Assembly (NCBI GenBank): GCA_900552715.1 | Contig: USAV01000061.1 | Coordinates: 1-12,112, forward strand | Direction of reading: 5' to 3' | Origin: an uncultured Veillonella sp. | Lineage (GTDB): Bacteria > Bacillota > Negativicutes > Veillonellales > Veillonellaceae | DNA length: 12,112 nucleotides | Part shown: positions 6,362-12,112 of the stretch, one piece after another | Position numbering within the stretch: the stretch's first letter is position 1 | How the letters are laid out: each line of letters begins with the position of its first letter | Translations under genes and position numbers: made by a program | The notes under the pieces: model-generated | Told to the model about the DNA's origin: nothing | The model's database searches: none | The model's input: the letters and a program-made list of their open reading frames with translations, nothing else

Positions 6362-7765
6362 ATGGATTTAGTCACAAAGACGATTGTGAACTACATAGAA
6401 CAAACGGATGTGACGAACTGTGAGGACCTCCTGACGGTGGCTCGCATTGCCTTTCTAGATTATCTGGCGTCCTTAGCTCCGGCTGAGACGGAACAGATCG
6501 TTCAAGACTTGGCTCGGTTCATCGGGACTAATGGAGAAAATGTATCTAAAGCTGATAAAGCTTTATATTATGGCTTTGCTTCGCATTATCTAGATTTTGA
6601 TGATGCTCAGGCGAATTTGGCGGGTCACTTCAGTACTGTTTTATACTCTGCTTTATTGGCAGTGCTTGAGCCCACAGATACGTGGCATGATTTTCTTCGT
6701 GCCTATATCATCGGCGCCGAGCTTGAGGGGATTATTGGTTCTCTCATCAATCCTGCCCATCGGACTCAAGGATGGCATTCTACGGGGACCGTTGGTGTGA
6801 TTGGGGCGGCGGTCGCTATAGGCGCTTTGCGAGGCCTTCATGGTGAAAGCTTGGCTCAGCTCCTGTCTCTGGCTGCTACTCAGTCGGCGGGCATGTTCTT
6901 TCAAAGTGGTACAGATGGTAAGCCGCTCCATGCGGGACTAGCAGCACGCAATGGCGTGTGGGCTTACGAACTGTTGCAACATACATCACTTCAAACAAGT
7001 ACAAAACCATTTGACCCTGAACGGGGTTGGTTTAAAACAATCGGTAACATTACTGTTACATCAAATGACATCGCTAGCCGTTGGTTAGCTCCAGGGCAAC
7101 TCATTGATCCTGGTTTGTGGATGAAAGTCCACCCCTATTGCTCGGCAGCCATTTGTGGCGCTGAAGCAGCTGAAACCGTGGCACATAGAATATATACATC
7201 TTCTTCGTATGTGTCTAAGCACTACAACGTTTCACCAGATGCAGAGGAGCAAGGTAAACGTAGACTATGTGCCACCCTCGTTTCTTCTCTTTGGGATGAT
7301 ATAGATAGAGTTACTGTTCATTTCCCACCTGGCGCTGATGCGGCATTGCGCTATACATCGCCGACAACAGGTCGAGAAGGGCAGTTTTCCATAGAGTACG
7401 TCGTGTACCAAGTCCTTGCGTATGGGGCGGTACAGGATGAACTATTTAAGATAGATACCATAGACCAATCAGTACGAGACTATATGTCGCGTATAGAGCG
7501 TGTCTATGATCTGCCGAAGGTAGCCCAAACGGAGCGGATTACGAAAGTAACCGTTACATTGAAGAATGGTGATACTTTCACAGAAACGGTGAATAATCCA
7601 AAAGGATCGCCGAACAATCCTCTTACCTTGGAGGATATACGCATTAAATTAGTCCTTACATTAAAGGCTGATCAAATAGATAGAATGATTGAGGCTTTCA
7701 CCCATACAAATGAGGTGGAGCCATTCCTGCAGACATTGCGAAAAGAAGGAGTTTTACATGTTTAA
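6362..7765 (+). CDS. MmgE/PrpD family protein
   Basis: A 467-residue protein of the MmgE/PrpD fold, which includes 2-methylcitrate dehydratase, cis-aconitate decarboxylase and iminodisuccinate epimerase. Family motifs appear in order: HYLDFDD (75-81), GWHSTGTVGVIGAA (137-150), GTDGKPLHAGLAARNG (183-198), KVHPYCSAA (255-263) and the C-terminal NPKGSPNNPLTLEDIRIK (412-429). The length fits. Nothing else in the window belongs to the methylcitrate cycle (no prpB or prpC), so 2-methylcitrate is an unlikely substrate. Its place before an amino acid importer suggests it acts on the imported compound, by dehydration, elimination or epimerisation. Shine-Dalgarno GAAAGGGA (6350-6357) fits the ATG. The 5' half has stretches of 55-63% GC by hand count, richer than its neighbours. 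The end overlaps the next gene by 8 bases. Confidence 0.88.
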   Translation: MDLVTKTIVNYIEQTDVTNCEDLLTVARIAFLDYLASLAPAETEQIVQDLARFIGTNGENVSKADKALYYGFASHYLDFDDAQANLAGHFSTVLYSALLAVLEPTDTWHDFLRAYIIGAELEGIIGSLINPAHRTQGWHSTGTVGVIGAAVAIGALRGLHGESLAQLLSLAATQSAGMFFQSGTDGKPLHAGLAARNGVWAYELLQHTSLQTSTKPFDPERGWFKTIGNITVTSNDIASRWLAPGQLIDPGLWMKVHPYCSAAICGAEAAETVAHRIYTSSSYVSKHYNVSPDAEEQGKRRLCATLVSSLWDDIDRVTVHFPPGADAALRYTSPTTGREGQFSIEYVVYQVLAYGAVQDELFKIDTIDQSVRDYMSRIERVYDLPKVAQTERITKVTVTLKNGDTFTETVNNPKGSPNNPLTLEDIRIKLVLTLKADQIDRMIEAFTHTNEVEPFLQTLRKEGVLHV

Positions 7766-8597
7766 TACAAAGAAATTGACGAAATTATTCGCCATCGGCG
7801 CATTGGCACTAGGCGTACTTGTTGTCGCTGGTTGCGGCGATGATACATCTAAGGACGCAAAGGTAAATCCTGATGCGAAAGTGATTAACGTAGCGACACG
7901 CGGTACAGTTCGCCCGTATTCCTACACAGATGATAACGGCAACCTTACAGGCTTTGACGTAGAATTATTGAAAGAAATTGAACGTCGTAATCCAGACCTT
8001 CACTTCAACTTTAAACCGATGGCCGTTGATGCTGCCTTCGTAGCGATGGATGCAGGCCAAGTGGATATGATTGCCAACCAAATGCGTCGTAACCCAACTC
8101 GTGAAGCAAAATACTACTACACAAACGAACCTAATAACTTCTCTACACGTAAATTAGTAGTTAAAAACGACCGCAACGATATTTCTAAACTAGATGATTT
8201 GAAAGGCAAAAAAATTGCCGTTACTACATCCTCTGAGTTCAACGAATTAGTAAAACAATTTAACGAAACAGCAAATCCACCAATCGACGTTATCTATACA
8301 GATAAAGCGGGTGCTGAAACATTGAACCTCGTTGCTACAGGCCGTGCCGATGCAGCAGGTGAGTACGAATACGTTATTAATTCTGCCATTAAAGACCGTG
8401 GCTTGCCACTCAAAGCGGTAGGCGATGTATTGGCAGTAGTACCAACGTACTTCTTGTCTAAACGTACAGATGACATGAAACAAGTGAACGAAAAAATCGA
8501 TAAAACGATGAAAGAAATGCGTGCTGACGGTACGTTGAAAAAACTTTCTGAACAATATCTTGGTGGGGATTACACATTCGATCCAACACAAAAATAA
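7758..8597 (+). CDS. Polar amino acid ABC transporter, substrate-binding lipoprotein
   Basis: A 279-residue solute-binding protein (SBP family 3). It begins with a lipoprotein signal: two Lys-rich steps, a hydrophobic core and the lipobox VAGC with Cys26, so it is lipid-anchored in the inner membrane. Binding-protein motifs are PYSYTDDNGNLTGFDVELLKEI (53-74), VDMIANQMRRNPTREAKYYYT (102-122) and DLKGKKIAVTTSSE (147-160). Arg115 in NPTRE corresponds to the Arg that holds the ligand carboxylate in HisJ-type proteins. The IANQM...PTREAKY stretch is reminiscent of TcyJ/TcyK cystine-type binders. The frame is open from 7689, but the lipobox and AAGGAG (7746-7751) point to the ATG at 7758, overlapping the previous gene by 8 bases. 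A hairpin follows the stop codon. Confidence 0.93.
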   Translation: MFNTKKLTKLFAIGALALGVLVVAGCGDDTSKDAKVNPDAKVINVATRGTVRPYSYTDDNGNLTGFDVELLKEIERRNPDLHFNFKPMAVDAAFVAMDAGQVDMIANQMRRNPTREAKYYYTNEPNNFSTRKLVVKNDRNDISKLDDLKGKKIAVTTSSEFNELVKQFNETANPPIDVIYTDKAGAETLNLVATGRADAAGEYEYVINSAIKDRGLPLKAVGDVLAVVPTYFLSKRTDDMKQVNEKIDKTMKEMRADGTLKKLSEQYLGGDYTFDPTQK

Positions 8598-8599
8598 CG

Positions 8600-8632
8600 A
8601 ATAGGCCGCCTTGGCGGCCTTATTCTATTATG
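8600..8632 (+). terminator. GC-rich hairpin between binding-protein and permease genes
   Basis: GGCCGCC (8604-8610) and GGCGGCC (8613-8619) form a very stable 6-7 bp stem with a tight CTTG loop, extended by AATA/TTATT. The following TTATTCTATTA is T-rich but broken. It sits inside the operon, straight after the binding-protein stop codon. It most likely terminates part of the transcripts or protects the upstream mRNA 3' end, giving more binding protein than permease. Confidence 0.65.
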
Positions 8633-8652
8633 TCTAGAAGCGAGGTGCTATT

Positions 8653-9369
8653 GTGGGCAAGTATTTTGATGTGTCCTACATGATCCAAGCGTTTCCACAG
8701 CTCTTGAATTATGTGCACGTAACGGTGCTCATTACCGTTATTTCTGCCATCTTAGGTGTTATTTTAGGCTCTATTATAGCCATCATTCGCCTAAAGAAGG
8801 TTCCAGTATTAAACCAATTATTTATCGTATTTATCTCCTTTATGCGCGGTACACCGTTCTTGGTACAGCTCTTCCTCATTTACTTTGGGGTGCCAGAAAT
8901 TATGTCCCATATGGGGCTTAACATGAGAAATGTGCCAGGTCTCGTATTCGTGTATGCCGTATTTACCTTACATATTGCAGCTTACAGCGCTGAAATCATG
9001 CGCTCCAGTATTGATGCGGTGGCTCCTGGTGAGAAGGAAGCCGCTAAAAGTCTTGGTATGACCGAGTTCCAAAGCTATGTGCGCATCATCTTGCCGCAGG
9101 CTTTCACCATGAGCATTCCACCGTTGACGAACCTCGTTATCGGCATGTTGAAAGGAACGGCGCTCATCTTTAACGTCGGCGTAGTGGATATGATGCGTAA
9201 GGCGGACCTCATGGGCGGCAATAGTCAGCGCTATCTTGAGTTATTCGTCGACGCGGCCATCATTTATGGCGTTCTAATTATCATCGTGTCCCTTTTGGGC
9301 CGATTGCTTGAAAAACGTTTTACCGTTGCGGGCAAGGAAACGCAACGCATTTTGATCAGTGAGGAGTAG
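8653..9369 (+). CDS. Polar amino acid ABC transporter permease 1 (HisM/TcyL type)
   Basis: A 238-residue inner-membrane permease with about five hydrophobic segments (about 20-45, 55-80, 95-115, 150-175 and 210-232). It has the characteristic family start, here FPQLLNYVHVTVLITVIS, and the MRGTPFLVQLFLIYFG motif (64-79). The EAA loop that docks on the ATPase is at 127-150 (EAAKSLG at 129-135, IILPQA at 145-150). The start is GTG, set by GAGGTG at 8642-8647; no in-frame ATG occurs before the first hydrophobic segment except one at residue 10. Likely works as a heterodimer with the second permease, which it precedes by 6 bases. Confidence 0.93.
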   Translation: MGKYFDVSYMIQAFPQLLNYVHVTVLITVISAILGVILGSIIAIIRLKKVPVLNQLFIVFISFMRGTPFLVQLFLIYFGVPEIMSHMGLNMRNVPGLVFVYAVFTLHIAAYSAEIMRSSIDAVAPGEKEAAKSLGMTEFQSYVRIILPQAFTMSIPPLTNLVIGMLKGTALIFNVGVVDMMRKADLMGGNSQRYLELFVDAAIIYGVLIIIVSLLGRLLEKRFTVAGKETQRILISEE

Positions 9370-9375
9370 GGGCGT

Positions 9376-10092
9376 ATGGGACATATAATTGATTCAACCT
9401 ATATTTATGGCACCTTCTTTGCTGTCATTCCTTATGTGAAAGTAACCCTCATGATTACCTTCCTCAGCGTTGGTTTGGGTACAATCCTAGGATTATTGAG
9501 TTGCGTGCTACAACAAAATAAAGTACCTGTGCTCAGTCAGCTCAGCTACTTGTACGTATTATTGTGCCGTAGTATTCCGAACATGGTTCTCTTATACCTC
9601 GTATACTATGGCTTGCCAATTTTATTCCTCGCCGTAGAGGATCAAACAGGCGTCCATGTGCCTTTTGAAAAGGTGCCTGCTACCTTCGTAGCCGTTGTAG
9701 GCTTAACCTTGCATACAGGGGCGTATTTGAGTGAAATCTTCCGAGCTGCTTTACAATCTGTACCGAAAGGTCAAATGGAAGCGGCTCAGGCCATAGGTAT
9801 GACATGGTTCCAAGCGTTCCGTCGTATCGTATTGCCACAGGCTACAGTTTTTGCATTGCCACTATTTACGAATCAGTTCCTTAACACCATGAAGAGTACT
9901 AGTATTGTATTCGTTATTACTGTTATTGAACTATTTGGGGCTGCAAAGTTATATACAGAGGAAAATTCACAGTATTTTGAGGCCTACATCGTGGTGGCCG
10001 GTCTATTCTGGGTGATGGGGATTGTCTTTGAATTTATCTTCCATCGTTTAGAAATCTATGCAAGCAAGTATAAACGAGGTAATGCATTATGA
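9376..10092 (+). CDS. Polar amino acid ABC transporter permease 2
   Basis: A 238-residue inner-membrane permease of the same family and length as its upstream partner but clearly divergent from it. Corresponding motifs are VIPYVKVTLMITFLS (17-31), LCRSIPNMVLLYLVYYGLP (63-81) and the EAA loop at 132-156 (EAAQAIG at 135-141, IVLPQA at 151-156). An acidic/polar insertion at 86-100 separates two membrane segments. Only 6 bases separate it from the previous stop codon, and its Shine-Dalgarno (GAGGAG, then GGGG at 9361-9372) lies across that stop. It overlaps the ATPase gene by ATGA, so translation of the two is probably coupled. Confidence 0.93.
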   Translation: MGHIIDSTYIYGTFFAVIPYVKVTLMITFLSVGLGTILGLLSCVLQQNKVPVLSQLSYLYVLLCRSIPNMVLLYLVYYGLPILFLAVEDQTGVHVPFEKVPATFVAVVGLTLHTGAYLSEIFRAALQSVPKGQMEAAQAIGMTWFQAFRRIVLPQATVFALPLFTNQFLNTMKSTSIVFVITVIELFGAAKLYTEENSQYFEAYIVVAGLFWVMGIVFEFIFHRLEIYASKYKRGNAL

Positions 10093-10862
10093 TAGATATT
10101 AAACAAGTTCACAAATCCTTCGGGAACCGTGAAATTTTAAAGGGCATCGACCTACATGTGCCAACGGGATCTGTAACGGTTATCCTTGGCCCATCTGGTA
10201 GTGGTAAGACGACGTTCCTTAGAACGCTTAACTTCCTTGAAAAGGCCGATGCAGGGACAATGCAGTTAAATGATATTTCTGTAGACTTACATAAAGCGTC
10301 TAACAAGGAAATCTTAAACGTACGCCGTAACACATCCATGGTGTTCCAGTCTTATAACTTGTTCTCCAATAAAACAGTTATTGAAAATATCATGGAAGGT
10401 CTTGTAACAGTTAAGAAGATGAAGAAATCTCAAGCCCGTGAAATCGCGCAACGCTTCCTCAAGGAAGTAGGCATGGAAGGCTATGATGATTACTATCCAG
10501 TACAACTTTCCGGTGGTCAACAACAACGTATTGGTATCGCTCGTGCCCTTGCGATGGACCCAGAGGTTATCCTCTTTGACGAACCTACATCAGCCCTCGA
10601 CCCAGAGCTGGTAGGCGAAGTATTAGCCGTTATTCGTAAAATCGCTAAAGAACTCAAGGTTACGATGATTATCGTAACTCACGAAATTGGCTTTGCCAAA
10701 GAGGTAGCGGACCAAGTCGTATTTATGGAAGGCGGCGTCATTGTAGAACAAGGGGACCCTAAGGTTGTTCTAGAACATCCGAAAGAAGAACGAACACGCA
10801 AATTCTTGAGCCGTTACCTTACACTTGATAGTGAATTGCCTCTAGATAGCGCAGCTTTATAA
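10089..10862 (+). CDS. Polar amino acid ABC transporter ATP-binding protein (GlnQ/TcyN type)
   Basis: A 257-residue ATPase that powers the importer from the cytoplasmic face. All nucleotide-binding motifs are intact: Walker A GPSGSGKTT (34-42), Q-loop Gln87 in VFQSYNLF, signature LSGGQQQR (140-147), Walker B VILFDEP (160-166) with Glu165, D-loop SALD (168-171) and the switch His198 in IVTHEI. There is no extra C-terminal regulatory domain of the MetN type, so a methionine importer is less likely. ATG overlaps the stop codon of the upstream permease. It completes a four-gene importer (7758-10862) and is followed after 12 bases by the second GNAT gene. Confidence 0.95.
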   Translation: MIDIKQVHKSFGNREILKGIDLHVPTGSVTVILGPSGSGKTTFLRTLNFLEKADAGTMQLNDISVDLHKASNKEILNVRRNTSMVFQSYNLFSNKTVIENIMEGLVTVKKMKKSQAREIAQRFLKEVGMEGYDDYYPVQLSGGQQQRIGIARALAMDPEVILFDEPTSALDPELVGEVLAVIRKIAKELKVTMIIVTHEIGFAKEVADQVVFMEGGVIVEQGDPKVVLEHPKEERTRKFLSRYLTLDSELPLDSAAL

Positions 10863-10874
10863 ACGAGGTATATA

Positions 10875-11357
10875 ATGAAAGAATTTAGACAGTTAACCGT
10901 AGATGATGCGGCTGAGTATCATGAGGTGTTGATAGCGGGATATGCAGAGAATAAGAACTACCCTATATCCTTTGATGCCATTAACTTTAGCCCTGAAGAG
11001 TCTCGCGCATGGATCTTGAAATATCCTGTATTTGGTCTCTACGTAGATGGCTCCTTGGTATGCTCTATTTCATTCCGCATGCCTTGGATCCCAAAGGCTA
11101 CACCAGATGTATATCCGCACATTGCACACTTCGTGACAGCCCCTGAACATAAGGGGAAGGGCTATGCTCGTGAAGTCCTTGTCGAAGCAGAAGACCTGTT
11201 GCGCAATGTATATAAAACACCAGCCGTAACGTTAGGTACCGCTGCAGAACACCCATGGCTTGCCAAAATGTATGAAGGCTTTGGCTTTAAAGAATATAAA
11301 CGAACACAGTTGCCTGGTAAAGTACATACCACTATATTCTTTAAGAAAACATTGTAA
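10875..11357 (+). CDS. GNAT-family N-acetyltransferase (paralogue 2, last gene of the ABC operon)
   Basis: A 160-residue cytoplasmic acetyltransferase, about 70% identical by hand count to the protein at 300-785. The acetyl-CoA loop VTAPEHKGKGYARE (87-100) and motif B HPWLAKMYEGFGFKEY (126-141) are intact. The two paralogues differ most at 71-80, 101-110 and 141-150, segments that could set substrate choice. The ATG has GAGG (10865-10868) and lies 12 bases after the ATPase stop codon, so it is co-transcribed with the importer. GNAT genes paired with Tcy-type importers in Bacillus N-acetylate S-modified cysteines after uptake, so N-acetylation of the imported compound is a fair inference, not shown here. 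The operon ends at the terminator at 11389. Confidence 0.92.
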   Translation: MKEFRQLTVDDAAEYHEVLIAGYAENKNYPISFDAINFSPEESRAWILKYPVFGLYVDGSLVCSISFRMPWIPKATPDVYPHIAHFVTAPEHKGKGYAREVLVEAEDLLRNVYKTPAVTLGTAAEHPWLAKMYEGFGFKEYKRTQLPGKVHTTIFFKKTL

Positions 11358-11388
11358 TAAGAACTCTAATTTTGGAGTCTTACTATAC

Positions 11389-11433
11389 AAATAGCGACTA
11401 GTTAAGATAATCAACTAGTCGCTATTTTATTTT
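11389..11433 (+). terminator. Strong intrinsic terminator of the seven-gene operon
   Basis: AAATAGCGACTAGTT (11389-11403) and its perfect complement at 11413-11427 form a 15-bp stem with a 9-base loop, followed by TTTTATTTT. A weaker hairpin lies just before it, with a CTC/GAG core in 11357-11382 and one bulge. Confidence 0.92.
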
Positions 11434-11497
11434 ACATATAGTTACTATTTTATATGTAATCGTTATTGATAGTTTGTATGTAGTTATTATTTTATAT
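11432..11497. repeat. AT-rich inverted and direct repeats behind the operon terminator
   Basis: TTACATATA (11432-11440) and TATATGTAA (11451-11459) form a perfect 9-bp inverted repeat with a 10-base spacer. The segment AGTTACTATTTTATAT (11440-11455) recurs at 11482-11497 with one change. The composition is extremely AT-rich, so the repeats may be operator sites for the next gene or simply low-complexity DNA. Confidence 0.4.
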
Positions 11498-11558
11498 TTT
11501 CTTCTATTGAATCATGGTTTTTTACTATTTATAGACACTATTTCGTTAATACATGTAA

Positions 11559-11567
11559 TGTTATAAT
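11559..11567 (+). promoter_or_regulatory. Extended -10 promoter of the small downstream gene
   Basis: TG-T-TATAAT (11559-11567) is a perfect extended -10 element. No good -35 is visible at 17-18 bp, which extended -10 promoters tolerate. Transcription would begin near 11574, about 30 bases before the ATG at 11604. Confidence 0.6.
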
Positions 11568-11603
11568 AAATAAAAATGTTACTGTTTGTGGAGTGTGAAT
11601 AGG

Positions 11604-12002
11604 ATGTATGAAATCGTAAATGAACCAAATTTAACAATTGCTTTTGATATGGATGTAGAGCTATCTGAATTTGGTGTATTTGGCGTATATATTAAACGAG
11701 GCTATAATATCTGTTCTGGATGCATTGATCCCAGCGATTGGTCTGGGATTCGTAAAGGTTATCAAGAATTAGTTGATTTGTATGAGAACTGTAAAGGCAA
11801 AGCAACCTTTACCTATGTATTAACTGGAGAAGGGGATACCCTAACATTCTCGTTAGATCAAAAGGGTGCTTTGACGATAGATGTTACTATCTGTACTACT
11901 TACAATTACAAATGTAATATGACAATTGAAAGTTTAGATCAAACATATTTGCCAAAATTCATTGAATTTTTCGAAGAATTTTTGGAACGAGAGCCAAAAT
12001 AA
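11604..12002 (+). CDS. Small hypothetical protein, possibly WapI-like immunity protein
   Basis: A 132-residue acidic protein with no signal peptide or membrane segment, so probably cytoplasmic. The pattern is a beta-rich N-terminal half, a helix with YQELVDLYENCKGKATFT (53-70), beta strands at about 78-107, and a C-terminal helix introduced by LDQTYLPKFIEFFEEFL (111-127). This order, and the DQTYLP helix in particular, resembles WapI-type immunity proteins that neutralise contact-dependent toxins; I recall the family rather than having searched it. Cysteines occur at 37, 40 (a CxxC pair), 63, 97 and 104. The frame is open from TTG 11586 and includes GTG 11595, but ATG 11604 is preferred because GGAG (11590-11593) lies 10 bases upstream. 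No toxin gene is visible beside it. It has its own promoter and terminator. Confidence 0.75.
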   Translation: MYEIVNEPNLTIAFDMDVELSEFGVFGVYIKRGYNICSGCIDPSDWSGIRKGYQELVDLYENCKGKATFTYVLTGEGDTLTFSLDQKGALTIDVTICTTYNYKCNMTIESLDQTYLPKFIEFFEEFLEREPK

Positions 12003-12037
12003 AAAGAGTCGCATCAAAGGATGCGACTCTTTTTTTG
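12001..12037. terminator. Bidirectional terminator between convergent genes
   Basis: AGAGTCGCATC (12005-12015) and GATGCGACTCT (12020-12030) form a perfect 11-bp stem with an AAAG loop, extended by A-T pairs, with a run of T on the right and a run of A on the left. It can stop transcription from both the small plus-strand gene and the minus-strand gene entering from the right edge. Confidence 0.93.
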
Positions 12038-12057
12038 TACCCAGTTTCTATTTACAA

Positions 12058-12112
12058 TTATTTTGTAACAACTTTAAGATCTACAGGGATTTTAGCTTCT
12101 ACAGCTTCGCCT
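12058..12112 (-). CDS. C-terminal end of a minus-strand gene (partial)
   Basis: Read on the minus strand, the last 55 bases are open without a stop until TAA (complement of 12058-12060). The visible residues are GEAVEAKIPVDLKVVTK. Codon choice (GAA, GCT, GTA, AAA) matches the neighbouring genes, and the shared terminator at 12001-12037 is well placed for a convergent gene end. Seventeen residues are too few to name a family. Confidence 0.6.
   Translation of the reverse strand, partial: GEAVEAKIPVDLKVVTK

Noticed and set aside
7689..7757. Longer N-terminus for the binding protein
   Set aside because: It would put 23 charged and Cys/His residues before a clear lipoprotein signal and overlap the previous gene by 77 bases; AAGGAG precedes the ATG at 7758.
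300..11357. The paired GNAT genes as ends of a composite mobile element
   Set aside because: They are diverged functional genes at about 70% protein identity, with no transposase, terminal inverted repeats or target-site duplication in the window.
11432..11497. AT-rich repeats as a CRISPR or attachment site
   Set aside because: Only two copies of a 16-base low-complexity segment, no regular spacers, no cas, integrase or tRNA gene nearby.

Overview
The window looks like chromosome from a Negativicutes bacterium, most probably Veillonella or a close relative. The best evidence is the gene at 3648-4976. It encodes a signal peptide, a single SLH domain, a short coiled coil and a beta-barrel ending in Phe, which is the layout of the OmpM porins that tether the outer membrane in these diderm Firmicutes. 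AT-rich intergenic DNA, strong Shine-Dalgarno sites and low-GC codon use fit. I see no rRNA, tRNA, CRISPR array, transposase or phage gene, so this is ordinary chromosome. Family calls come from reading the sequence without a database search.

Layout: (1) 1-73, probable tail of an upstream gene, possibly a membrane protein. (2) 300-785, a GNAT acetyltransferase with its own near-consensus promoter. (3) 988-3464, a 5-oxoproline (pyroglutamate) module: two membrane subunits (DUF969 and DUF979 families), then pyroglutamyl-peptidase I. (4) 3648-4976, the SLH porin, with a palindrome over its probable -35 region and a strong terminator behind it. (5) 5213-11357, seven closely packed co-directional genes: a xi-class glutathione transferase-like protein, an MmgE/PrpD protein, a complete polar amino acid ABC importer (lipoprotein, two permeases, ATPase) and a second GNAT about 70% identical to the one at 300. 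(6) 11604-12002, a small gene resembling WapI-type immunity proteins. (7) 12058-12112, the last codons of a convergent minus-strand gene.

The most interesting part is the seven-gene unit. It has a TTGACA promoter whose -35 box lies in the spacer of a perfect 13-bp inverted repeat, and it ends at a 15-bp terminator hairpin. The binding protein and permeases look like the cystine/S-substituted cysteine (Tcy) type. With an N-acetyltransferase, a thiol-transferase fold and an MmgE/PrpD enzyme, the set recalls Bacillus operons that salvage S-modified cysteines but uses different enzymes. I infer import and processing of a modified amino acid or thiol conjugate; the substrate cannot be read from the sequence. 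The transferase-like protein keeps the catalytic CPWAHR motif but has lost the usual Glu-Ser pair expected to hold glutathione, so its thiol partner may not be glutathione.

Five gene starts were chosen for Shine-Dalgarno placement: 988 (not 970), 2811 (not 2808), 7758 (not 7689), GTG at 8653, and 11604 (not 11586).
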